Source of the DNA: Elusimicrobium minutum
Lineage (GTDB): Bacteria; Elusimicrobiota; Elusimicrobia; Elusimicrobiales; UBA9959
Assembly (NCBI GenBank): GCA_020723765.1
Contig: DYIF01000014.1
Location: 1 to 54,683, forward strand
Direction of reading: 5' to 3'
Length of the DNA: 54,683 bases
Shown: positions 14,951 to 24,350 of the stretch, one piece after another
Position numbering within the stretch: position 1 is the first letter of the stretch
Layout of the letters: each line of letters opens with the position of its first letter
Program-made: the position numbers and the translations under genes
Notes under the pieces: generated by a model
Databases searched by the model: none
What the model was told of the DNA's origin: nothing
The model's input: the letters and a program-made list of their open reading frames with translations, nothing else

Positions 14951-15412
14951 GTGAAAATAAAAATAATAACCATAGGCGGATATAGAATAGATTTCGTAAA
15001 ATCCGGAGTAGATTATTATCTAAACAAAATAAAACATTTTTCAAAAATAGAAATCGTTAGTTTAAATTTGAAAGACAATTTTAATTCTCCGGCCGAAAAG
15101 CTAAAAAAACAATCTGAATCGGCTTTAAAATACGTTAATGAAAACGATTTTGTTTTTTTGTGCGATATAAAAGGCAAAAAATACGATAGTATCGGATTTG
15201 CCAAAGAAGTCGAGAAAATATTGAATACCTCAAAAGATTTGGTTTTCGTAATAGGAGGTGATGAGGGATTTGACGAGAGTTTGATTAAAAGATCCAATCT
15301 CAGAGTTTCTTTTTCAGATCTTACTTTTAGTCACGAGCTTTTTCTCGTGATGCTTTTAGAACAGATATATCGTATTTTTTCAATAATGAAGAATTATCCT
15401 TATCATAAATAG
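14951..15412 (+). CDS. rlmH: 23S rRNA pseudouridine-1915 N3-methyltransferase RlmH
   Basis: A 153-residue SPOUT-class methyltransferase of the YbeA/RlmH family. It has the SAM-binding FVIGGDEGFDESL and the C-terminal family signature (FSDLTFSHELFLVMLLEQIYR ending NYPYHK). It modifies pseudouridine 1915 in helix 69 of the large ribosomal subunit. The GTG start at 14951 gives the expected full length; the Shine-Dalgarno is weak. It is 13 bases after nikR and ends 3 bases from a converging gene. No link to metal transport is expected; it looks like a core gene at the edge of the nickel block. Confidence 0.92.
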   Translation: MKIKIITIGGYRIDFVKSGVDYYLNKIKHFSKIEIVSLNLKDNFNSPAEKLKKQSESALKYVNENDFVFLCDIKGKKYDSIGFAKEVEKILNTSKDLVFVIGGDEGFDESLIKRSNLRVSFSDLTFSHELFLVMLLEQIYRIFSIMKNYPYHK

Positions 15413-15415
15413 ATT

Positions 15416-15868
15416 TTAAGATACTATTTCCCTTATCTTTTCTCTAAACATATCGTAATGGCTTTGTTTCCAGTAGATTTTTTTGCATTTGGGGCATACG
15501 AAAAAATCTTCGGTGTTTTGTTTTGTCAATTCCGGTATTTTTTCTGATACATCGGATTTGTTTGTTTTTTCAAGCTCTAAATTGCAAACGGAGCATCTCG
15601 TAAAAAACTTTTCTTCATTTAATTCTAAATTTAATTTTTTAACCAATCTTTTAAACTGGTGGTAAGGTTTTTGTTCTATCAATAAAACATATTCGATATC
15701 GTAGTTTTTTACTCGAGTGTTTCTCGTTATTAGTATTCTGTTTTCTTTGGCGGATTCTTCCGATAATTCTTTGATGGGTTTATGCGTTTTGATTATCTTT
15801 GCGTCGTATCCGCATAGTATTAACAATCTTCCCAATTTTTGAACAGTCAGGTCGCAGATAAACTTCAT
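15416..15868 (-). CDS. Mut7-C RNase domain protein with zinc ribbon
   Basis: A 150-residue protein. The N-terminal half matches the Mut7-C (PIN-like) domain: FICDLTVQKLGRLLILCGYDA, then acidic positions and an LITRNTRV strand. The C-terminus is a zinc ribbon with CSVC and CPKC pairs (about residues 100-130) and KQSHYDMF. Mut7-C domains are predicted RNases, named from the C-terminal part of the animal exonuclease Mut-7. Free-standing bacterial copies are common and poorly characterised. The start overlaps the upstream methyltransferase stop (ATGA), so it is translated with it at the end of the sdhCAB operon. Confidence 0.75.
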   Translation of the reverse strand: MKFICDLTVQKLGRLLILCGYDAKIIKTHKPIKELSEESAKENRILITRNTRVKNYDIEYVLLIEQKPYHQFKRLVKKLNLELNEEKFFTRCSVCNLELEKTNKSDVSEKIPELTKQNTEDFFVCPKCKKIYWKQSHYDMFREKIREIVS

Positions 15869-16446
15869 TTTTCCGCTTCAATATAAAAGTTCTTTTTGTT
15901 ATCGCACAAGATGTTTTTAAACCCGAAGGATTTTAAAAGTTCTTTTATTTCTTTTACCGTTACGATATGTTTTTTTATTATCTTATGTCCAGTTTTTTTA
16001 TGTATCTTGTTTATTTCATTTAATTTAAACGAATGCGCTATTACCAGTTTCCCTCTCTTTTTTAAAATAGATCTGACTTTCCTCACCGTTTTTGTCTTGT
16101 CAAAGTGGGGAAAAGCGTTAAATATCAAAACTAAGTCAAAGAAATTTTTTTTAAGTTTTGTTTCTTCAAAATCTTTATTCATGAATTTGGCTTCCGGAAA
16201 TTTTCTTTTTGCGATTTTTATCATTTTTGGAGATATGTCTATGCCTATGTAATTCTTAAACTTTTCTTTAAGATAAGGATAACAAATTCCGGTTCCGCAT
16301 CCCAGATCCAGGACTTTTTCATAAGATTTTAGTTTTATTCGTTTTATTATCTTTTGAAGTATTTTATATGTTTGAGGTTTTTCTTTTAAGTCCCAGTTGA
16401 CCGAGTTTTTATCGAAAAATTTTATTATCTCTTTTTTCTCGTTCAC
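15865..16446 (-). CDS. Class I SAM-dependent methyltransferase
   Basis: A 193-residue cytoplasmic methyltransferase with motif I VLDLGCGTGICYPYL, the acidic loop YIGIDISPKMIKIA, and post-motifs KNFFDLVLIFNAFPHF and KRGKLVIAHS. The start is a GTG at 16446 with no convincing Shine-Dalgarno, 6 bases after the sdhB stop, so it is probably coupled to sdhB translation. The substrate is not recognisable; the fold is shared by menaquinone, tRNA and small-molecule methyltransferases. Being downstream of a quinone-linked enzyme might suggest quinone methylation, but no diagnostic UbiE motif is seen, so I do not claim it. Confidence 0.75.
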   Translation of the reverse strand: MNEKKEIIKFFDKNSVNWDLKEKPQTYKILQKIIKRIKLKSYEKVLDLGCGTGICYPYLKEKFKNYIGIDISPKMIKIAKRKFPEAKFMNKDFEETKLKKNFFDLVLIFNAFPHFDKTKTVRKVRSILKKRGKLVIAHSFKLNEINKIHKKTGHKIIKKHIVTVKEIKELLKSFGFKNILCDNKKNFYIEAEK

Positions 16447-16452
16447 TTTTTA

Positions 16453-17274
16453 TCACTCGTCTTCGGGAACATCCACCGTCGATTGATGAAATACCGGCGG
16501 AAGGTCGGGGTCTTCTTCGGATAAAAAGTTCGCTTTTAAAAACTCTCTGTTCATTTTCGCTATCGCGCTTATTTTTATTTCCTTCGGACAAACGGCCTCG
16601 CACTCGTATTCGTTAGAACAGTTTCCAAATCCTAAACTGTCCATTATTTTTATCATATTTAAAACTCTTTTTGTTCTCTCGGGATGTCCCTGAGGCAATG
16701 ATGCTAAATGAGAAATCTTTGCCCCGGTGAAAAGCATAGCGGCGCTGTTTGGGCATGCCGCAACGCAAGCTCCGCAGCCTATGCAGGTGGCGTAATCCAT
16801 GGCTTTTTCCGCCGTGTTTTTATCTACGGGTATGGTATTGGCGTCGGGTGCGCTTCCTACGTTTACCGATATATATCCCCCGGCGGTTATTATCTTATCC
16901 AGAGCGCCTCTATCTATTACCAGGTCTCTTATAAGGGGAAATGCTTTGGCCCTGAAAGGTTCTATTGTAACCACATCTCCTTCTTTAAATCTTCTCATAT
17001 GGAGCTGGCATACCGTAGAGTGCTCATCGGGCCCGTGAACGTCTCCGTTTATAACAAACCCGCAGCATCCGCATATACCTTCCCTGCAATCGCTTTCCAC
17101 ATATACCGGCTCTTTGCCTTCTTTAATAAGCTTTTCGTTTAAAACGTCTAACATCTCCAAAAAAGACATCTCAGGTATTATCCCTTCCACGTTATAAGTT
17201 TCAAACCGTCCTTTGGAGTCTTCGCTTTTCTGTTTCCATACCCTTAAAGTTATGTTAAATTTTTTGTTTTCCAT
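16453..17274 (-). CDS. sdhB: Succinate dehydrogenase/fumarate reductase iron-sulfur subunit
   Basis: A 273-residue iron-sulfur subunit. An N-terminal ferredoxin domain binds [2Fe-2S] (CREGICGCCG, with a further Cys in TVCQLHMR). The C-terminal helical domain has CIGCGACVAACPN for [4Fe-4S] and a second Cys group (CSNEYECEAVCP) for the third cluster. It passes electrons between the flavoprotein and the membrane b-type cytochrome. A longer in-frame start at 17322 is rejected: GGAGGAG lies immediately before the ATG at 17274, and that start clears the sdhA stop by 10 bases. Its operon neighbours are sdhC and sdhA upstream. The direction of the reaction (succinate oxidation or fumarate reduction) cannot be read from sequence. 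Confidence 0.92.
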   Translation of the reverse strand: MENKKFNITLRVWKQKSEDSKGRFETYNVEGIIPEMSFLEMLDVLNEKLIKEGKEPVYVESDCREGICGCCGFVINGDVHGPDEHSTVCQLHMRRFKEGDVVTIEPFRAKAFPLIRDLVIDRGALDKIITAGGYISVNVGSAPDANTIPVDKNTAEKAMDYATCIGCGACVAACPNSAAMLFTGAKISHLASLPQGHPERTKRVLNMIKIMDSLGFGNCSNEYECEAVCPKEIKISAIAKMNREFLKANFLSEEDPDLPPVFHQSTVDVPEDE

Positions 17275-17284
17275 ATCTCCTCCA

Positions 17285-19195
17285 TTATTTATAGCTTCTG
17301 GTTGTGGGTTTGAGATATTCAAATTCTAATTTTTCTTTGTTAAGTTCGGGCTCTTTCTTTTCTCCTTTGTATTCCCAAACAGCGACATAAGAAAAGCTTT
17401 CATCGTCTCTCCTCGCCTCACCGTCGACGGTTTTAGACTCTTCTCTAAAATGTCCGCCGCAGGACTCTTTTCTGTTTAAGGCGTCTTTTAAAAGAAGTTC
17501 AGCAAATTCCAAAAAGTCCGCAACTCTCAAAGCTTTCTCTAATGTCTGATTAAAATCCTCTCCTCCGACCATCTTTAGATTTTCCCAGAACTCTTCTTTT
17601 AATTTCGGTACCGAAGCCAACGCTTTTTTTAATCCTTCCTCAGTTCTTGACATTCCGCAGTACTCCCACATTATATTCCCCAATTCTCTGTGTATTTCGG
17701 TGGGAGTTTTATTTCCTTTTATCGAAAGTATTTTATTTATTTTATTTTTTATTTCGTTTTTTGAGTTTTTAAATTCTTCGTCTTCTATTTTTGCGTCCTC
17801 AAATTTTGTGGAGGCTAAATAATTAGGCAGAGTTGTCGAGATTACAAAGTACCCGTCGCTCAACCCCTGCATTAAAGCGCTTGCTCCTAATCTATTTGCT
17901 CCATGGTCGGAAAAATTCGCTTCTCCCAAAACAAACAACCCTGGTATCGTGCTCATAAGTTCGTAATCCACCCATAACCCACCCATGGTATAATGAGGTG
18001 CTGGATATATTCTCATCGGAACCGAGTAAGCATCCTCGTCGGTTATTCTGTAATACATATCGAAAAGGTTTCCATATTTCTCTTTTATTTTTTCTTTTCC
18101 CTGTTTTTTTATTGCGTCTTTAAAATCTAAATATACTGCCTCCCCAGTAGGTCCGACCCCTCTTCCTTCATCTATCATCTTTTTTGCCGCTCTGGATGCT
18201 ATGTCTCTTGGTACTAAGTTTCCAAAAGATGGATACATTCTTTCCAGATAATAATCTCTCTCTTCCTCTGGTATATCGTTTGGATTTCTTTTATCTCCCT
18301 TGTTTTTCGGAACCCATACTCTTCCGTCGTTTCTTAAACTTTCGCTCATAAGAGTAAGTTTCGATTGGTGTTGTCCGCTTCTTGGTATACAGGTGGGGTG
18401 AATCTGAGTAAAACACGGGTTTGCAAACCCTGCTCCTCTTTTATAACAAGCCCATGCCGCGCTTACGTTACAGGTTGCCGCGTTTGTGGAAAGATAAAAA
18501 ACGTTTGAGTAACCTCCGGTGCATAACAAAACCGCGTGAGCCGAGTATGACTCTAACTCCCCGGTTATCAAGTTTCTAGCTATAATACCTCTTGCTTTTC
18601 CGTTTTTGACCACAAGGTCCATCATTTCTCTTCTTGTAAAAACTTTAACACTTCCGTTTGCAACCTGTCTCATCATCTGGGAGTATGCTCCTAAAAGTAA
18701 TTGTTGTCCCGTTTGACCTCTTGCATAAAATGTTCTTTGAAGCTGTGCTCCTCCAAAGGATCTGGTATCCAAAAGTCCGCCGTATTCTCTTGCAAAAGGA
18801 ACTCCGGTGGCCACGCAGTGGTCTATTATCTGTGTGGATATCTGAGCCAATCTGTAAACGTTGGCTTCTCTGGCTCTGTAATCTCCGCCTTTTAATGTGT
18901 CGTAAAATAACCTGTAAACAGAGTCTCCGTCGTATTTATAATTTTTTGCGGCGTTTATTCCTCCCTGAGCGGCTATAGAATGAGCGCGTCTTGGAGTATC
19001 GTGAATAGTAAATACCATAACGTTATACCCCGCTTCTCCCAAGCTTGCCGCCGCGCTTGCTCCGGCCAGACCACTGCCTATTATTATTACGTCGAATTTT
19101 TTTCTGTTTGCGGGATTTACGAGTTTTGCGTTAAATTTGTAATTATCCCACTTTTGTTCTATATGTCCAGAAGGTATTTTGGAATCCAATTTCAT
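17285..19195 (-). CDS. sdhA: Succinate dehydrogenase/fumarate reductase flavoprotein subunit
   Basis: A 636-residue flavoprotein. The FAD dinucleotide-binding motif is [20 protein letters not shown] (about 36-55). [11 protein letters not shown] holds the His that carries covalent FAD, and active-site elements include [15 protein letters not shown] and PAPHYTMGG. It resembles the long Bacteroides/Bacillus-type enzymes that pair with a single b558 cytochrome subunit. GGAGG precedes the ATG, 8 bases after sdhC. A catalytic subunit of the respiratory chain linking succinate/fumarate to the quinone pool. No truncation is seen. Confidence 0.95.
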   Translation of the reverse strand: MKLDSKIPSGHIEQKWDNYKFNAKLVNPANRKKFDVIIIGSGLAGASAAASLGEAGYNVMVFTIHDTPRRAHSIAAQGGINAAKNYKYDGDSVYRLFYDTLKGGDYRAREANVYRLAQISTQIIDHCVATGVPFAREYGGLLDTRSFGGAQLQRTFYARGQTGQQLLLGAYSQMMRQVANGSVKVFTRREMMDLVVKNGKARGIIARNLITGELESYSAHAVLLCTGGYSNVFYLSTNAATCNVSAAWACYKRGAGFANPCFTQIHPTCIPRSGQHQSKLTLMSESLRNDGRVWVPKNKGDKRNPNDIPEEERDYYLERMYPSFGNLVPRDIASRAAKKMIDEGRGVGPTGEAVYLDFKDAIKKQGKEKIKEKYGNLFDMYYRITDEDAYSVPMRIYPAPHYTMGGLWVDYELMSTIPGLFVLGEANFSDHGANRLGASALMQGLSDGYFVISTTLPNYLASTKFEDAKIEDEEFKNSKNEIKNKINKILSIKGNKTPTEIHRELGNIMWEYCGMSRTEEGLKKALASVPKLKEEFWENLKMVGGEDFNQTLEKALRVADFLEFAELLLKDALNRKESCGGHFREESKTVDGEARRDDESFSYVAVWEYKGEKKEPELNKEKLEFEYLKPTTRSYK

Positions 19196-19203
19196 AAATC
19201 CTC

Positions 19204-19896
19204 CTACTCTATTATTGTTTCTATTACATTGTTGTATTCCGCTTCTGGTTTTATGTCCAAACCCAGAAGGAAATAAATAGAAATTGCAGCGAAAGCAACC
19301 ATGGAAATCCCTACTGCGTAGCTCAATATTTTAATATAAAAATTATATTTTTTATGATTTATTCCAAGCGTCTGGAAAGCACTTTGAAAACCGTGGCTTA
19401 GATGTAAAGCCAGAGCTACCGCCCCGGCTATGTAAATTGTTACGAAAAGCTTGCTTCTGAAAGCCGATGTGACCATCTGATAAAAACCCATCGAATGATC
19501 GGTAAATCTAAAATGCAGCATATGAAATCCCAAATATATCAAAAGCGCTATCGCTGTATATAACATTGTTGCAGAACCTAAAGTTCTTCCGCCTTGCCAG
19601 TTTATGTTTTCGTATTTTCTTTTTCTTGAGTTTACCCAGTCCTCTATCCTTACCCATACCCCTGTTGTTATATGTAATAAAAATAAAATCAAAAGCCCGA
19701 TTTCCAGATATATAGTCAATGGATTTGAAAGAAGTATGTTTACCCATCCGTTATACCATTCTTCCCCTTTAAAAAGCAAAAGATTTTCTGCCAGATGTAT
19801 TAACATAAAGAAAGAAAGCAAAATACCGCTTACCGCCATAATCTGCTTTCTTCCGATCGAGGATTTTATCATTCTTAAAATAAAGAGGTAGTTCAT
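19204..19896 (-). CDS. sdhC: Succinate dehydrogenase cytochrome b558 subunit
   Basis: A 230-residue membrane anchor of the b558 family with five membrane segments. Candidate haem-ligand His residues lie in [29 protein letters not shown] and [12 protein letters not shown]. It is the first gene of the operon and replaces the SdhC/SdhD pair of E. coli-type enzymes. The Shine-Dalgarno AAAGGCGG is weak. The upstream 114 bases are shared with a divergent gene at 20011 and very AT-rich. A minus-strand TATAAT (19945-19940) is a candidate -10, but no clear -35 accompanies it. Confidence 0.9.
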   Translation of the reverse strand: MNYLFILRMIKSSIGRKQIMAVSGILLSFFMLIHLAENLLLFKGEEWYNGWVNILLSNPLTIYLEIGLLILFLLHITTGVWVRIEDWVNSRKRKYENINWQGGRTLGSATMLYTAIALLIYLGFHMLHFRFTDHSMGFYQMVTSAFRSKLFVTIYIAGAVALALHLSHGFQSAFQTLGINHKKYNFYIKILSYAVGISMVAFAAISIYFLLGLDIKPEAEYNNVIETIIE

Positions 19897-19996
19897 TTTA
19901 CCGCCTTTTATATAATGATTTAAGTTTATCTAATTAAATATTATAATTTTGTTTTTAAAAAAGCAAATTTTTTATATAAAAAAGAATAAAATTTTG

Positions 19997-20002
19997 TAAA
20001 AT
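19997..20002 (+). promoter_or_regulatory. Possible -10 for a leaderless peptidase transcript
   Basis: TAAAAT at 19997-20002 lies 8 bases before the ATG at 20011, and no Shine-Dalgarno is present. The -35 region is AT-rich and undistinguished. The rest of the 19897-20010 divergent spacer holds nothing else I can name. Confidence 0.4.
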
Positions 20003-20010
20003 TTAAAAAT

Positions 20011-20886
20011 ATGGTTTTTTTAATTATAATTTTATTTAATTCCTTATCTTTTTCTCAAAATATTTTTTTAGTAAGTGTTTCATCTTCATCTAAATATAAT
20101 CTTTTAAGAGATACTGTATCGGATAAAAATCTTAATTTTATTGATAATTATGAAAACGAAAGTAAATTTTCTTTTGAAAATCTTTTGATAAAAGAGCAAG
20201 TAAACGAGCAGGAAATAAAAGATGTGGAAGAGACAGACGAGGAATTTGTCGATATTCCTTTTTCTATGAAAGAGCCGGAACCTGTTAATCTCGGCGGAGA
20301 TGGAAAGTTGACGATAAAGAGAAAAGATACCGGAGAGAAAAGAACCTTTTATTATAGAAGCAAAGATGGAACTTATAACGAAGAAGAAATTAAGAAAATA
20401 AATCACATAATGAGATGTTCTCTGGATAATTCGGAGATTTCCATTCCTAAAAAACTTATAGAGCTTTTAGACGCAGTAGAGGATAAATATTCCAAAAAAA
20501 AAGGAATAGTTTTGTTAAGCGGATATAGGAATAAGCCTTTAAACGATATCACTCCAGGCGCGGCTAAAAACAGTCTTCATATGTTAGGCTGGGCAGCTGA
20601 TATAAAGATAGAAGGGGTATCGTCTAGAAAAATAAGAGATTTCGCAAGAAGATTGAAAGTCGGGGGGGTGGGTTATTATCCTCGATACGGTTTCGTTCAT
20701 CTCGACATAGGCAAGGTGAGATACTGGGAAAAATATCAGTATAGTAAGAAGAAAAGGAATTACGCTCAAAAAAAGAGCGTTAATAAAACTTCGTCATCGC
20801 TTTCAAAAAATTCAAAAATTTCCAAACCGTCGGTCGCTAACAAAAAAATCGCTTATAATCAAAAATCGGTAAAACCTAAAAAATAA
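20011..20886 (+). CDS. M15/DUF882-family murein peptidase, MepK-like
   Basis: A 291-residue exported protein. It has a signal peptide (about 1-16), a variable acidic linker, then a DUF882/M15-type domain (about 125-245). Zinc ligands are visible in SLHMLGWAADI (His, then Asp) and FVHLDIG (His). E. coli MepK (YcbK) of this family cuts meso-Dap to meso-Dap crosslinks; dapA and dapF in this window agree with such a wall. The last 45 residues form a Lys/Ser/Asn-rich basic tail, perhaps for binding wall polymers. The N-terminal linker is not a domain I recognise. There is no Shine-Dalgarno, and a -10 lies 8 bases before the ATG. Confidence 0.8.
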   Translation: MVFLIIILFNSLSFSQNIFLVSVSSSSKYNLLRDTVSDKNLNFIDNYENESKFSFENLLIKEQVNEQEIKDVEETDEEFVDIPFSMKEPEPVNLGGDGKLTIKRKDTGEKRTFYYRSKDGTYNEEEIKKINHIMRCSLDNSEISIPKKLIELLDAVEDKYSKKKGIVLLSGYRNKPLNDITPGAAKNSLHMLGWAADIKIEGVSSRKIRDFARRLKVGGVGYYPRYGFVHLDIGKVRYWEKYQYSKKKRNYAQKKSVNKTSSSLSKNSKISKPSVANKKIAYNQKSVKPKK

Positions 20887-20915
20887 TTTGCTAAAATCTT
20901 TTTAATGGAGGGCAA

Positions 20916-23900
20916 ATGCCGAAAAAAACATTTTTTGTTTTATTTTATTTTTTTGTTTGCAAATCTCTTTTTTCTTACGATAAAATAAACGTTACTTCCT
21001 ATCTTTCTGAAGATTCCTTGCTAAACGCTAAGTATCTTAACGTTTACGAGGATAAGGTTTACGTTTTAACCGGAAAGAAAATACTTATTTATACATCCAC
21101 TCTTTCTTATATGTCTTCGCTTGATATTAATTCTGAAATGCCCGCGGCATTCGATTTTTTAAACGGAAATATTTATATGCTCGACTCTAAAAAATCCCTC
21201 ATTTCGGTTTTGAATTTTAATGGTAATCTGATTTTTTCTTTTGCCTCTTATGGTTCTCAACCTGGTCAGCTTTCTTCCCCTTCCGATATAAAAGCTTTTA
21301 GAGATAAAATTTTTATAGCTGATACCGATAACTCCAGAATAAGTGTTTATGATAAAAACGGAATATTTTTGTATAACTTTTCGGTTAAATCCAAAGACGG
21401 CCTTACGACCTACAAACCGGTTAAAATTTCTTTCGATCCTTACGGAAATATTTATATAGTGGAATCCAAATATAAGACGATTGTAAAATACGATATGAAA
21501 GGCAAGTTTCTTGCCGATTTTAATATAACTGATACCGTTATCGCCGTAAGTTCTTACGGATTTATATACGGCGGAGGAGCCGATGGCAAGATAAAGGAGT
21601 ATGATTTTTTGTTTTCTCAAAAAGGAATATTCGGCACAAAAGGAAAAAACAAGTTTGAATTTTTAAGCTTTACAGATATAAAGCCTTATAAACAGGGAAT
21701 ATATGTGCTGGATTCCAAAAACAAGAAAATTCTTTATCTGAATATAGAAAATAAAGGTGCAAGTTATATAAACTTTAATTATACCGACGAAGATAAAGTA
21801 TACATTACTCCTGACGAAGTTTTAAGCTTAAGCGCATACTCTTTTTCGATCTCTGATAAAGGACTGGTTTTTTATAACGAAGCTTCCAGAACTTTAAGTT
21901 TTAAGAAAGGAGAAGAGACCTCGAGTATTGCTTCATACGGAGAATCGGAGGATAAGGTTAAAAAGATATCCTCGGTTGTTTGGTTTGAAAATAAAATATA
22001 CGCTTTAGATAGCGACGCTTTTAAGGTTAAGGTGTTTGATGATAATAAGTATTCTTTTTCTTTCGGCGATAAGGTCGGGCTTTTCGGAGGGGATAAAGAC
22101 GGCAGATTTTCAAAGCCCATATCGGTTTTCGCCGATTCCAACGAAAACATAAGCGTTTTGGACTCGAAACTTAATATGGTTCAGGTTTTCAGCAAAGACG
22201 GAATATTCCTATATTCCATAAATATCGCCAATTTAGACAAAGAAGCCAAATTTGCCGATATGTTCGTAGACGAAAATTCCAATTGGTTTTTGCTTTCTTT
22301 GAAAAAAATCTACGTTATAAACAAAGAAGGAAGGCTTTCTTACTCCATAGATTTGGGCGAGGTTTTAGAGCCCGTATCTTTTTCTTACGACGGATTTAAA
22401 TACATATTCGTTTTAGATTCCGCTTCCAGAGTTTATGTTTTCGACAAAAAAGGCGGATATATCCGCTCTTTCTTTTCGAAAGGAACGGGTCCCAGAGAAT
22501 TTTTAAATCCGAATTCCATAAGATATTATCAGGGTAAATTATATGTAAGCGACCCGAAACTTTCCAGGATTTCTTCTTTTAAGATAAATTATAGGGTTTC
22601 GGTTAAAGATTTGAGCTTAAAATATGAAAACGATTCCGTAAATATTTCATGGAAAACCGAAGATAATGATATTGTAAAAGAATTCGAAGTTATGAAATCC
22701 ACCGACTCGAATTTCGTTTCCATCGCCAAATTGAAAGATTATAATTATATAGATAAAAAACTTATATCCGGCGCCACTTCCTATTATAAGATCAAATCGG
22801 TATCTTCGAGCCGGGACGAATCTTATTCTTTGGTGTCTTCCATATTTATAGAAAATAAAAAGGAAGATAAAAACGTTTTGACGGAAGAAAATAAGACTTC
22901 CAAAAACAGACCTCCGATTGAAATAATTCCTTCGGATTTAAAATACATCTTTTCCGCCAATTACAAATATTACATAAATAATCCGATAGGCAAGATATCC
23001 GTAAAAAACAATACGAAGGAAGTCTTTGAAAATTTAAAGGTATCGTTTTTCTTAAAAGAGTATATGGATTTCCCGTACGACATAAAAGTCGATAGCATAG
23101 ACGCAAACTCGTCGAGAGATGTTATCATAAACGCCACTTTAAACAACAAAATACTCACGATAAACGAAAATACTCCGGTTCAGTCTTTGATAACCATAGA
23201 GTATTATTCCGGGGGAGAAAGGAAAGAAACCACCCTTACCTTCCCGGTGAAAATACTTTCAAAGGATTCGATAGTTTGGGACGATACAAGAAGAATCTCC
23301 AATTTTATAACATCCAAAGATCCTTTGATTTTACAAATCGCCAAATCTATTTCTTCAAAGAAAGACGAATTTAAACACGAAATAGATCCTAACATAATAA
23401 CCTATTCTTTGTTTTTAAATTATCTGTCTTCCCTGGGCATAAAATACGTGGAAGACCCGGTTGTCTCTTATAAGGATGCAAAGGCCTCAGATACTCTGGT
23501 AGATACGGTTCAATATCCCAGAAATCTTTTGAAAATAAAAGCCGGGGATTGCGACGATTTTACCGCTCTATACGCTTCATTGTTTGAAGCCGTAGGGATA
23601 AGGACCGTTATAATGGATTATCCGGATCATATAACTCTTATGTTCGAAACTAAGGGAACGGATCCTTCGAGATTCGGAGTACCTTCGGATATGCTTATAG
23701 AATATAACGGATCTTATTTCGTTCCGATAGAGGTTACTTTGCTTTCTAAATCTTCATACGACGCCATAGCATACGCTTCCTCTATGTATAAATCCAACAG
23801 AGATAAAGTGAAATTTTACGAAGTAAGGGAAGCCTTAAAGATATACGAACCGCCCACTCTCGATTTTAAAGAAGAAAATATGCCCGAGGTTAAACCCGAC

Positions 23901-24341
23901 TTCGACGGCATCGTTTTGAAAGATCTGGATTATATCGCAAAAAAGAATTTCGAATACTACGAAAACTATTACAAAACCATATTAAATCAAGACCCTAACG
24001 ACATAAAATCCAAAATGGGATTGGGCGTTTTATACGCCACATTCGATATGAAAGAAAAAGCTAAGGCCGTTTTTTCGGAAGTTCTGGAATCCGAACCTAA
24101 CAACTCACCGGCTTTAAATAACATGGGGAACATATATATGATGAATTCGGATTATTCCAAAGCGCTCGAATTTTACGATAAAGCTTATAAATCAGACCCC
24201 TACGACGCAAACATTCTTTTAAATATAGCGAAAGCTTATATTAAGCTTAATAAATCTGAAGACGCCAAATTGTTTTTTAATAAGGCGGTCGCGATAGATC
24301 CGGAGCTTGGCAAATTCAAAGAGGACTTGTTTAAAAATTAA
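20916..24341 (+). CDS. Large exported protein: beta-propeller, Fn3-like, transglutaminase-like and TPR domains
   Basis: A 1141-residue protein with a signal peptide (about 1-18). Residues 30-555 hold NHL-like propeller repeats (for example GSQPGQLSSPSDIKAF, IFIADTDNSRISVYDKNG). Residues about 560-640 look like an Fn3 domain (VNISWKTEDNDIVKEFEVMKS). A middle region of beta strands follows. Around 860-925 is a transglutaminase/cysteine-protease-like core: GDCDDFTALYASLFEAVGI with Cys879, and DYPDHITLMFE with His905, plus a possible acidic partner in PIEVTLL. The last 140 residues are TPR repeats (NNMGNIYMMNSDYSKALEFYDKA). GGAGG precedes the ATG. Periplasmic or surface location is likely. I know no characterised protein with this exact domain order. 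Confidence 0.75.
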   Translation: MPKKTFFVLFYFFVCKSLFSYDKINVTSYLSEDSLLNAKYLNVYEDKVYVLTGKKILIYTSTLSYMSSLDINSEMPAAFDFLNGNIYMLDSKKSLISVLNFNGNLIFSFASYGSQPGQLSSPSDIKAFRDKIFIADTDNSRISVYDKNGIFLYNFSVKSKDGLTTYKPVKISFDPYGNIYIVESKYKTIVKYDMKGKFLADFNITDTVIAVSSYGFIYGGGADGKIKEYDFLFSQKGIFGTKGKNKFEFLSFTDIKPYKQGIYVLDSKNKKILYLNIENKGASYINFNYTDEDKVYITPDEVLSLSAYSFSISDKGLVFYNEASRTLSFKKGEETSSIASYGESEDKVKKISSVVWFENKIYALDSDAFKVKVFDDNKYSFSFGDKVGLFGGDKDGRFSKPISVFADSNENISVLDSKLNMVQVFSKDGIFLYSINIANLDKEAKFADMFVDENSNWFLLSLKKIYVINKEGRLSYSIDLGEVLEPVSFSYDGFKYIFVLDSASRVYVFDKKGGYIRSFFSKGTGPREFLNPNSIRYYQGKLYVSDPKLSRISSFKINYRVSVKDLSLKYENDSVNISWKTEDNDIVKEFEVMKSTDSNFVSIAKLKDYNYIDKKLISGATSYYKIKSVSSSRDESYSLVSSIFIENKKEDKNVLTEENKTSKNRPPIEIIPSDLKYIFSANYKYYINNPIGKISVKNNTKEVFENLKVSFFLKEYMDFPYDIKVDSIDANSSRDVIINATLNNKILTINENTPVQSLITIEYYSGGERKETTLTFPVKILSKDSIVWDDTRRISNFITSKDPLILQIAKSISSKKDEFKHEIDPNIITYSLFLNYLSSLGIKYVEDPVVSYKDAKASDTLVDTVQYPRNLLKIKAGDCDDFTALYASLFEAVGIRTVIMDYPDHITLMFETKGTDPSRFGVPSDMLIEYNGSYFVPIEVTLLSKSSYDAIAYASSMYKSNRDKVKFYEVREALKIYEPPTLDFKEENMPEVKPDFDGIVLKDLDYIAKKNFEYYENYYKTILNQDPNDIKSKMGLGVLYATFDMKEKAKAVFSEVLESEPNNSPALNNMGNIYMMNSDYSKALEFYDKAYKSDPYDANILLNIAKAYIKLNKSEDAKLFFNKAVAIDPELGKFKEDLFKN

Positions 24342-24350
24342 GGAGGGGAT

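Noticed and set aside
16708-17142. Long open frame on the plus strand opposite sdhB, 144 residues
   Set aside because: The sdhB frame has all cluster ligands and a good start; the opposite frame has odd composition, no family motifs and no Shine-Dalgarno. It is a shadow.
17275-17322. Upstream extension of sdhB
   Set aside because: It would overlap sdhA, and the strong GGAGGAG belongs to the ATG at 17274.
21159-21620. Minus-strand open frame of 153 residues within the propeller gene
   Set aside because: A shadow of the repeat-rich propeller coding sequence, with no start signal.
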